Below are positions 1-5,451 of a stretch of DNA of 5,451 nt, in pieces; positions within the stretch are counted from its first letter, which is position 1; each line of letters opens with the position of its first letter. The notes under the pieces were generated by a model that was not told where the DNA came from, did not search any database, and saw only the letters and a program-made list of their open reading frames with translations. The position numbers and the translations under genes were made by a program. The stretch lies in the NCBI GenBank assembly GCA_902783815.1, contig CACZSM010000120.1, positions 1-5,451 on the forward strand, in the 5' to 3' direction. The DNA comes from an uncultured Ruminococcus sp. GTDB lineage: Bacteria > Bacillota > Clostridia > Oscillospirales > Acutalibacteraceae.

Positions 1-612
1 GGATATGTCATTGAAGCCCTGGTGAGAAGCGGCATAGGCGAGCTTGACATCATAGACAGGGACACTGTTTCTGTAAGCAATATCAACCGCCAGATAATAG
101 CCGTACAAAATACTGTAGGTATGACAAAGACCCGCGCGGCAGCTGAAAGGGCTTTATCCATAAATCCGGATGTCAGGATAAATACATATGATATTTTCTA
201 TACTCCGGAAACTGCAGGCCAGTTCGATTTCACAGTATATGACTATATTGTGGATGCCGTTGATACCATAAGTGCAAAAATAGATCTCGCAGTAAGGGCA
301 CAGGAAACAAAAACCCCCATCATATCCTCGATGGGGGCTGGAAATAAACTTCATCCGGAGCTTTTTGAAATAGCCGATATATACAGTACATCTGTATGTC
401 CGCTTGCAAGAGTAATGCGGAGAGAGCTTAAAAAAAGAGGAATCAAAAAACTGAAAGTGGTCTATTCAAAGGAAGAACCGCTGCATCCTCAGATAAGCAT
501 GAAAGACCCCCAAACAGGCAAGTCTGTTCCGGCAAGCATAGCATTTGTACCGTCCGCTGCCGGACTTATCATTGCCGGGGAGGTCATAAGGGATATCATA
601 TCCTCTGTCTGA
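1..612 (+). CDS. tcdA: tRNA threonylcarbamoyladenosine dehydratase TcdA (5'-truncated by window)
   Basis: This is an E1-like ThiF/MoeB/HesA-family enzyme. In the known family it uses ATP to dehydrate t6A at position 37 of ANN-decoding tRNAs to cyclic t6A, in the cytoplasm. The frame is open from base 1, giving 203 residues before the TGA at 610-612. The GTG at base 22 is internal, because the codons before it already read as family sequence (GYVIEAL). Numbering from base 1, visible motifs are the adenylate-binding D19-x-D21 followed by SNINRQ (26-31), K43 in the MTKTR segment, DAVD (85-88), SMGAGNK (110-116) and TSVCPLARVMR (130-140), which is typical of the TcdA branch in Firmicutes. About 35-40 N-terminal residues, including most of the GxGGVG nucleotide-binding loop, lie upstream; the first glycine is probably the last residue of that loop. 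The gene converges on the glycosylase gene with 2 bp between stop codons. The family call is firm. The role in ct6A formation is by homology only. Confidence 0.93.
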   Translation, partial: GYVIEALVRSGIGELDIIDRDTVSVSNINRQIIAVQNTVGMTKTRAAAERALSINPDVRINTYDIFYTPETAGQFDFTVYDYIVDAVDTISAKIDLAVRAQETKTPIISSMGAGNKLHPELFEIADIYSTSVCPLARVMRRELKKRGIKKLKVVYSKEEPLHPQISMKDPQTGKSVPASIAFVPSAAGLIIAGEVIRDIISSV

Positions 613-614
613 CA

Positions 615-1214
615 TCATATATCATCATTACCGTATGTTCTTTCGCATACGGTTTTTATTTTTTCCTGAAGACTGAGGAAATCCTCAAAGGCTGCCGGCT
701 TGTTTTCCGGATATCGTAGAAGCGCTGCCGGATGGAGTATTGCAGTCATCAGCACTCCGCCCTTTGACACGAACTGTCCGTGTTCCTTTGATATCCTGAA
801 ATCCGGACGGATTATTCTTGTTGCCGCTATTCTGCCAAGACATACCACTATTTTAGGTCTGATTACAGCAAATTGTCTGCGCAGCCATCCGATACAATGC
901 TCCTGTTCCTCCGGCTTCGGATCCCTGTTCTGAGGAGGGCGGCATTTCACTATATTGGCTATGTAGATATTTTTATTTCTGTCCAGATCAACAGCCGCAA
1001 GCATTTTATCAAGGAGTATTCCTGCCTTTCCTACGAATGGTTCACCCTTGATATCCTCCTGTTCGCCGGGGCCTTCTCCGATGAACATTACCTCTGCATC
1101 CGGTACGCCTGTTCCGAAAACTACATTTTTCCTACCGCTGCAAAGTTCACAGGCTGTACAGTTCATACACTCCTCTTTCAGTTTTTCCAGATCTGTATGT
1201 TTGTCATCGTCCAT
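615..1214 (-). CDS. Uracil-DNA glycosylase, family 4 (4Fe-4S), complete
   Basis: This predicted DNA-repair enzyme removes uracil from DNA to start base-excision repair. It has 199 residues, a normal length for family 4. Four cysteines fit the family's Fe-S ligands: C19 and C22 in NCTAC, C91 in VKCRPP, and C107. C16 and C25 are extra cysteines beside them. Motif 1 is GEGPGEQED (46-54), followed by GEPFVGKAG (57-65), which forms part of the uracil pocket. The IANIVKCRPPQNRDP segment (85-99) is a family hallmark, and HPAALLR (161-167) is the catalytic histidine loop. The ATG at 1212-1214 is chosen because AGGAGGT lies 10 nt upstream and the family N terminus fits. It resembles the Thermus family-4 enzyme rather than E. 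coli Ung. Older annotations may call this family 'phage SPO1 DNA polymerase-related protein'. It is probably expressed from its own promoter in the 131-bp gap downstream of the pullulanase gene. Confidence 0.95.
   Translation of the reverse strand: MDDDKHTDLEKLKEECMNCTACELCSGRKNVVFGTGVPDAEVMFIGEGPGEQEDIKGEPFVGKAGILLDKMLAAVDLDRNKNIYIANIVKCRPPQNRDPKPEEQEHCIGWLRRQFAVIRPKIVVCLGRIAATRIIRPDFRISKEHGQFVSKGGVLMTAILHPAALLRYPENKPAAFEDFLSLQEKIKTVCERTYGNDDI
631..664 (+). terminator. Rho-independent terminator of tcdA, nested in the glycosylase coding sequence
   Basis: A perfect 7-bp stem, CCGTATG (631-637) with CATACGG (646-652), encloses an 8-nt loop and is followed directly by a T-rich tract at 653-664 (TTTTTATTTTTT). 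It starts 18 nt after the tcdA stop codon. On the minus strand the hairpin is not followed by a U tract, so it should act on plus-strand transcripts only. The same bases encode the final residues (about 184-195) of the convergent uracil-DNA glycosylase. Confidence 0.85.
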
Positions 1215-1224
1215 TTATACATAT

Positions 1225-1231
1225 ACCTCCT
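1225..1231 (-). promoter_or_regulatory. Shine-Dalgarno of the uracil-DNA glycosylase gene
   Basis: Read on the minus strand this is AGGAGGT, a near-perfect match to the anti-Shine-Dalgarno sequence, with 10 nt between it and the ATG at 1214-1212. A closer ATG at 1223-1221 is out of frame. The site therefore decides the glycosylase start. Confidence 0.75.
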
Positions 1232-1246
1232 ACTTATGGTACAGTG

Positions 1247-1279
1247 CTGGTGCGTGACCGCTTTGCGGTCACGCACCAG
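1247..1279. repeat. Perfect inverted repeat: 15-bp stem with 3-nt loop
   Basis: Arms CTGGTGCGTGACCGC (1247-1261) and GCGGTCACGCACCAG (1265-1279) are exact reverse complements around TTT. The stem is GC-rich and would be very stable in RNA of either strand. Neither side carries a proper U tract: the minus strand continues CACTGTACC, and the plus strand continues TTAGTTAATAA, which is only mildly T-rich. It lies between the pullulanase stop (67 nt away) and the glycosylase ribosome-binding site (15 nt away). It could be a U-poor terminator for the pullulanase transcript, a 5' stabilising stem on the glycosylase mRNA, an operator, or a copy of a dispersed palindromic repeat. Sequence alone does not decide. 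Confidence 0.9.
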
Positions 1280-1283
1280 TTAG

Positions 1284-1313
1284 TTAATAACATCATTATT
1301 TCCTGACGGTCAA
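1284..1313 (-). promoter_or_regulatory. Possible sigma-A-type promoter for the uracil-DNA glycosylase gene
   Basis: On the minus strand TTGACC (1313-1308, 5 of 6 to the -35 consensus) is followed after 18 nt by TATTAA (1289-1284, 4 of 6 to the -10 consensus). Transcription would begin near 1277, giving a leader of about 63 nt whose first bases are the inverted repeat at 1247-1279. The spacing and -35 match are good but the -10 is mediocre, so this is tentative. Confidence 0.35.
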
Positions 1314-1345
1314 TTAATGAGTGTCATCGGAATAATCAGTACCTT

Positions 1346-4300
1346 TTATGTTGATGTCACCGTGAAATTCTTTGTTGCTGTTTCTCCGGTATTATCCATT
1401 ACCTTTACCATAACATTATATGTCGCAGCTGATGCCGGGGTAAATTTATAGGTCGTTGCTGTACCGTACTCTGTGCCGATAGCAGTCCAGTTGGAGCTTG
1501 TAGATTTCTTGTAATATACTGCATAGCTGTACGGAGTTGTTCCGCCGCTTGCTTTTGCGGTGACCGTTACAGTTGTCCCTTTTGCAACCGTTGTGGCGCT
1601 TATCGAAGAGCTGTTTGCAAGAACACCGCCGGAGGATGCTGCTGTTGCCTTAACTGTGAAGAGCTTTTCTACTATATTTCCTATGCTGTCCTTTACCTTT
1701 ACCTTGACATTATAGGTAGCTGCCGCAGTGACTTTGAATTTCGCAGTCGTTGCTGTACCGAACTCTGTGCCTATTGTTGTATAGCTTGATGCTGATGATT
1801 TCTTGTAGTAATAAGCAAACTTATAAGGAGTCGTACTGCCGGATGCTGCGCCCGTTATGGTAACAGTATCACCAACCTTCGGAGAAGTTGTGCTTACTGT
1901 AGAATTATTCGTAAGGGCTGTTGTACCCTTTCTCAGTATCTTATACTGTTTTGTTACGATAGTTCCGCTGCTGTCCTTGACATTTATCCTTATATTGTAA
2001 TCTGCGTCCGAACCCGGAGTAAATGTAGCAGTTGTAGCACTGCCATATTCTGTGCCGAGAGTTGTAAATGCCTTGCTTGTAGTTTTCTTATAGTAGAAGC
2101 CATACTTATAGCCGCTTGCGCCGCCTGTCGCCTTGCCGGTTATTTTTATCGCTGTTCCCTTTACGATACCAGTAGAATTATGTGTGGATGTATTCTGGAG
2201 ATCGGAGGAAGTCGGGGTCGTAGATTTCAGAGTGAACTGCTTTGTTACTATTTTGCCTGTGCCGTCCTTTACATTTACCTTTACATAGTATGTTGCAGCA
2301 GCTGCCGGCGCAAAGCTGACTTCAGTCGTATTGCCGTAAAGCTCACCTATGGTCGCCCATGCAGCACTTGTTGACTTCTTGTAATAGAACGCATATTTAT
2401 AACTGCCGTCGCCGCCTGATGCCGCACCCTTTACAGATACAGATGTATCTTTCGGAACGGATGTTCTTGCGATTGTAGAATTATTTGTAAGTACGGTCGG
2501 GACTACTTCATTTGACTTGTATGTATAAGTAACAGTTATATCAGCCTTGGTATATTTTCCGGATGCGTTTGAAGGAGTAGATTTCAGAGTATATCCGTCA
2601 AATGTCTTTGCCGTTGTCGAATAGCTGTTAGAACCGTCAGCCATTCCCTTGAGTACGCTGCTTGCAAGAACATCTCCGGTATCGGTGACATATTTTACAG
2701 TCACCTTGCCTGTCGGATAAACCATGCTGTTCTTTACCCAGACCTCGCCGCTGACTTCATATCCCTTTTGACCGACTTTTGAAGGATCCTGAGCGCCGTT
2801 AATGGTATCATTATTATTTGCAATAAACAGCGCACTGTCAACAGTATCTATTTTTCCTGTGAACCAGCCGTTGCCGTCTGTTGTCATAAGGGTACCCGGC
2901 CACGGACCTGAATACAGTGTTGCAGTTGAGCCTACCTCGGTATATACATACATAGCAACCTGTGTCCAGCTGTTTGAGTTATAGTAATGTATAGTTATTC
3001 CGGTTTCCTCAGCCTGTACATATCTGAATGTTATTTCCTTTGTACCGGCTGCATATGTTCCGCTTTGTGTTGATGCCTGTCCGTCTGCAAGCTCATAGCC
3101 TCTTATAGACTTTGCCGTAAAGCTGTAGCTGCTGCCTATAAGACCTGTTTTTGTTTCCGTATCGGCTATGGTTTCCTTTGTATTGCTGTCTATGTACTTT
3201 ACTGTGACTGTGCCGTACCTGGTCATATCCAGTGTATAGTAGTAGTTTACTACTGCGCCTTCCTCAGAGAATGTTCCTGTTGTGCTGCCGGTAACTGACG
3301 ATACCGTATATCCCTGACTGATAAGGGTATTGCTCGGAGAAGTTGTATAGGATGCGCCTGCCTCGCCCGTCAGCTTTTCTGTAGATACGGTATTGCCTGT
3401 TGACTTGTCGATATGATTTACTGTAACCGTACATTTCTTCTGGAGGTCGGTATTGTCAAAGCTGGTCTTGTCGATAAGCACCATTGTAGATCTTGCCGGA
3501 ACCGTTACAGTTGAGCCTGTCGTTCCAAGAGATACCGTACCTGCCTTATCGCCGTCTGCAACCACTACCCACTGTGACGGAAGGGTGACACCATCATATG
3601 TCATCAGCTTTACAGTCTGGGAAGTCGTATTAGCATTGTGTATTACTGCCGCAAAATTCCATTCCTTGCCTGTGCTGTACTTATTGTACATTGTAAATGC
3701 AACAACCTTATCCGGACAGTTTGTTCCCCATGAGAAGTAGATCGTATTATTGCTTACATTTGTCGGGTCACGGAAAGGAGCATATGCTTTTCTTATCTCT
3801 ATAAGACCTTTATAATAATTTGTCAGATCAGAATATGTAACTGTATTAGCCCATTTCAGCTGATTTATGCTTGTAGATGATTTATAGCTGTTTTCGTCGC
3901 CGTATTTACTTCTTGCGAATTCCTCGCCAGCCTGGAAGAAGGACATACCCTGAGAGGTCAGGATTATACCGCCTGCCATTTTATTCATCTTAACGAGGTC
4001 ATCATAGCGGTTGCCGTAGCCCGAGCCGCCCTTACAGGATTTTACCAGCTTATCATATAGCGTATAGTTATCATGCGCGGAGGTATATGTAACTGTCTGT
4101 GACGGCTGCTTGGACCATTTTCCTGTTCCTGCCATATCCGTAGAGTTTGCCTGTATTCCGCCCTTGAGCGCTGTTTCAAATCCTACAGCACCCTGTATGA
4201 ATCCCGGATCAGCAGCATTGAAGCAGCTTCCCTTTATGGCATCTCTTACCTTATCATTGAACGCAGCGACCTCTGCATCAACAAGATACATATTTCCCTG

Positions 4301-5451
4301 TACTGCCGTAGCCTTAGGACAAGGCGAGCTTTCTGCCCACCACGGCTCACCGTAGATGAGTATATCAGGATTTATCTTATTAAGCTCTGTTCTTATCTTA
4401 TTCATCGTATCGACATCATGTATGCCCATAAGGTCGAAGCGGAAGCCGTCAAGATGATATTCCGTTGCCCAATAGACAAGTGAATCTACCATGAACTTCT
4501 GATACATTGCTCTGTCGCTGGCAGTCTCATTGCCGCATCCGGACGCATTTGAGAATGTACCCTTTGAATTCTGACGGTAATAGTAATTCGGTACAGTATA
4601 GTTGAACCAGTCATTGATATTGGAATTTCCTGCATAGGTATGGTTATATACAACATCCATTACAACACCTATATTTTTCTTATGCAGTGCCTGTACCATC
4701 TGCTTGAATTCATTTACTCGTACATTTCCGTCATACGGGTTAGTTGAATACGAGCCTTCCGGAGTATTATAGTTCATCGGGTCATAGCCCCAGTTGAACT
4801 GATCCGTACTCAGTTTTGTTTCGTCAACGCTGCCGTAGTCATATACCGGAAGGAGGTGTACATGAGTTACTCCAAGATCCGCAAGATAGTCTATACCTGT
4901 CGGATGTACGCCATCGCCGTTAACAGTAGTGCCTGTTTCGGTAAACGCAAGGAACTTGCCCTTGTTTTTCATGCCTGAATCAGATGACGAGGAAAAATCA
5001 CGCACATGAGCCTCCCAGATCACGGCATCCGTCTGGTTCGGACAGCTTACCCTCTTATCATTTTCCCAGCCTACGGGATCAGTGCTGTCGAGGTCTATTA
5101 CCATACCCCTCATTCCGTTTACACCTGTTGATTTTGCATAGATATCAACAGTTTCCCTTGTAGTATTATCCACTGTTACAAGGTAGGTATAGTATGTTCC
5201 GGCGATATCACCCTGAACAGTTGCTGACCATATGCCCTGACTCTGACTTGTCATATCAACTATGCCGATAACGCCTGCTCCGCTTTCGGTATCGCTTCCG
5301 GTCTTATAGCGTTTCAGCTGCACCTTGCTTGCGGTCGGCGCCCACACCTTGAATGTCGTTGATGACTTCGTATAGACCGCGCCAAGATCGTCCCCTCCAT
5401 AGGCATACTGATCGAGCGCAGACATCTCTGAATAGGTAACGGCTTCTGCCC
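1346..5451 (-). CDS. pulA: Type I pullulanase (GH13) with CBM48, MucBP, CBM26 and C-terminal Ig-like repeats; N terminus outside window
   Basis: This starch/pullulan debranching enzyme hydrolyses alpha-1,6 bonds and is probably secreted. The frame stays open to the window edge. The first ATG (5425-5423) has no Shine-Dalgarno and eight in-frame codons precede it, so it is likely internal; the signal peptide and any N-terminal modules are unseen. Numbering from that Met (1359 residues), the order is: CBM48-like domain (about 9-95), GH13 barrel (about 130-550), beta-sandwich domain C (to about 655), MucBP (664-732), MucBP (738-803), CBM26 starch-binding module (about 810-903), MucBP (905-971), and four Ig-like repeats (979-1359). 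The pullulanase signature appears as FNWGYDP (210-216). GH13 region I is DVVYNH (257-262), region II GFRFD with nucleophile D331, region III YGEPW with acid E360, and region IV SAHDN with D452. All catalytic residues are intact. The TAA at 1346-1348 follows the last repeat directly, with no dockerin, LPXTG or S-layer motif. No U-tract terminator is visible downstream. The catalytic call is firm; the surface role is inferred. Confidence 0.95.
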   Translation of the reverse strand, partial: AEAVTYSEMSALDQYAYGGDDLGAVYTKSSTTFKVWAPTASKVQLKRYKTGSDTESGAGVIGIVDMTSQSQGIWSATVQGDIAGTYYTYLVTVDNTTRETVDIYAKSTGVNGMRGMVIDLDSTDPVGWENDKRVSCPNQTDAVIWEAHVRDFSSSSDSGMKNKGKFLAFTETGTTVNGDGVHPTGIDYLADLGVTHVHLLPVYDYGSVDETKLSTDQFNWGYDPMNYNTPEGSYSTNPYDGNVRVNEFKQMVQALHKKNIGVVMDVVYNHTYAGNSNINDWFNYTVPNYYYRQNSKGTFSNASGCGNETASDRAMYQKFMVDSLVYWATEYHLDGFRFDLMGIHDVDTMNKIRTELNKINPDILIYGEPWWAESSPCPKATAVQGNMYLVDAEVAAFNDKVRDAIKGSCFNAADPGFIQGAVGFETALKGGIQANSTDMAGTGKWSKQPSQTVTYTSAHDNYTLYDKLVKSCKGGSGYGNRYDDLVKMNKMAGGIILTSQGMSFFQAGEEFARSKYGDENSYKSSTSINQLKWANTVTYSDLTNYYKGLIEIRKAYAPFRDPTNVSNNTIYFSWGTNCPDKVVAFTMYNKYSTGKEWNFAAVIHNANTTSQTVKLMTYDGVTLPSQWVVVADGDKAGTVSLGTTGSTVTVPARSTMVLIDKTSFDNTDLQKKCTVTVNHIDKSTGNTVSTEKLTGEAGASYTTSPSNTLISQGYTVSSVTGSTTGTFSEEGAVVNYYYTLDMTRYGTVTVKYIDSNTKETIADTETKTGLIGSSYSFTAKSIRGYELADGQASTQSGTYAAGTKEITFRYVQAEETGITIHYYNSNSWTQVAMYVYTEVGSTATLYSGPWPGTLMTTDGNGWFTGKIDTVDSALFIANNNDTINGAQDPSKVGQKGYEVSGEVWVKNSMVYPTGKVTVKYVTDTGDVLASSVLKGMADGSNSYSTTAKTFDGYTLKSTPSNASGKYTKADITVTYTYKSNEVVPTVLTNNSTIARTSVPKDTSVSVKGAASGGDGSYKYAFYYKKSTSAAWATIGELYGNTTEVSFAPAAAATYYVKVNVKDGTGKIVTKQFTLKSTTPTSSDLQNTSTHNSTGIVKGTAIKITGKATGGASGYKYGFYYKKTTSKAFTTLGTEYGSATTATFTPGSDADYNIRINVKDSSGTIVTKQYKILRKGTTALTNNSTVSTTSPKVGDTVTITGAASGSTTPYKFAYYYKKSSASSYTTIGTEFGTATTAKFKVTAAATYNVKVKVKDSIGNIVEKLFTVKATAASSGGVLANSSSISATTVAKGTTVTVTAKASGGTTPYSYAVYYKKSTSSNWTAIGTEYGTATTYKFTPASAATYNVMVKVMDNTGETATKNFTVTST
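1349..2491 (-). repeat. Four tandem Ig-like, tyrosine-rich protein repeats at the pullulanase C terminus
   Basis: Repeats start at residues L979, L1076, L1171 and L1269 (DNA 2222-2491, 1928-2200, 1646-1915 and 1349-1621), so the periods are 97, 95 and 98 residues. Each begins with an N/S/T-rich strand (LTNNST-like). It then carries a valine/threonine strand, a glycine-rich turn, and the block Y-x-[YF]-x-x-YYKK at 1009, 1106, 1201 and 1299, with one extra aromatic in most copies. An aromatic plus IG-x-E-[YF]-G stretch follows, then a closing [AD]-[TD]-Y-x-[VI]-[KRM]-[VI]-x-V-x-D-x-x-G unit. The copies differ clearly at DNA level, so the duplication is old and maintained by selection. They resemble the 'triple tyrosine motif' Ig-like modules common in secreted proteins of gut clostridia. 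Their function is not established; extension, binding or wall association are possible. Confidence 0.85.
2513..3436 (-). other. MucBP - MucBP - CBM26 - MucBP segment of the pullulanase
   Basis: Three MucBP-like domains each open with a V-x-V-x-[HY]-[IV] strand: VTVNHIDKSTGN at 667-678, VTVKYIDSNTKE at 740-751 and VTVKYVTDTGDV at 908-919. Each closes with a tyrosine-rich strand (VVNYYYTL, ITFRYVQ, ITVTYTYK). The second and third flank a CBM26-type starch-binding module (about 810-903; DNA 2717-2998). Its candidate sugar-stacking aromatics are W820, Y826, Y828 and W842, in the stretches NSNSWTQVAMYVYTE and YSGPWPG. MucBP domains are known from adhesins of lactic-acid bacteria and Listeria; here they may act as spacers or bind host or cell-wall glycans. 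Boundaries are approximate and judged by eye. Confidence 0.75.

Noticed and set aside
154..354. Minus-strand 66-residue open frame inside tcdA
   Set aside because: It is antisense to conserved TcdA coding sequence and has no domain or ribosome-binding site.
873..1283. 136-residue plus-strand open frame opposite the glycosylase gene
   Set aside because: It lies wholly antisense to a firmly identified gene and its upstream region, has no recognisable domain and low-complexity cysteine/serine-rich sequence, and shows no good ribosome-binding site.
1304..1312. Small palindrome TGACGGTCA as an operator
   Set aside because: It is only a 4-bp half-site pair around a single base, expected by chance, and overlaps the candidate -35 element.
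1281..1345. Eroded dockerin or sorting signal after the pullulanase stop codon
   Set aside because: The in-frame extension is 11 unremarkable codons before TGA, and the other frames also stop quickly with no duplicated calcium-binding motif or LPXTG.
1349..2491. Recent tandem DNA duplication or assembly artefact in the repeats
   Set aside because: The four copies share protein motifs but differ at many DNA positions and have unequal lengths, so they are old, independently diverged repeats.
3453..3740. Short plus-strand open frames inside the pullulanase gene (also at 2180-2374, 2802-2984 and 4110-4355)
   Set aside because: All are antisense shadows of a long gene with conserved domains, and their translations resemble no known protein.
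5423..5425. ATG as the true start of the pullulanase
   Set aside because: No Shine-Dalgarno precedes it, the frame is open upstream, and there is no signal peptide after it, although a multimodular extracellular pullulanase is expected to have one.

Overview
The window looks like chromosomal DNA of a gut- or rumen-type clostridium (Ruminococcus/Oscillospiraceae-like). This is an inference from three things: moderate GC, strong AGGAGG-type ribosome binding, and a large modular starch enzyme carrying MucBP domains, a CBM26 and tyrosine-rich Ig-like repeats. No mobile element, CRISPR array, tRNA or rRNA was seen.

Layout. Bases 1-612 (+) hold the 3' part of tcdA, a ThiF/E1-like enzyme that makes cyclic t6A in tRNA. 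It ends 2 bp from the stop codon of a convergent gene at 615-1214 (-), a complete 4Fe-4S family-4 uracil-DNA glycosylase. The only good intrinsic terminator for tcdA (631-664) lies inside the last codons of the glycosylase gene. Bases 1215-1345 are a 131-bp intergenic region with a strong Shine-Dalgarno, a possible promoter and a perfect 15-bp-stem inverted repeat (1247-1279). Bases 1346-5451 (-) are a very large type I pullulanase whose 5' end lies outside the window.

The two housekeeping genes (tRNA modification, DNA repair) have no evident functional link to the pullulanase. The pullulanase is a debranching enzyme for alpha-1,6 linkages in starch or pullulan. It has all four GH13 catalytic regions, followed by MucBP - MucBP - CBM26 - MucBP and four tandem Ig-like repeats of about 95 residues. 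It has no dockerin, LPXTG signal or S-layer module at its C terminus, so retention at the cell surface, if any, must rely on the MucBP or repeat modules or on the unseen N terminus.

I found no convincing new biological system. The points most worth a second look are the unusual C-terminal architecture of the pullulanase, the inverted repeat at the predicted transcription start of the glycosylase gene, and the terminator nested in coding sequence.
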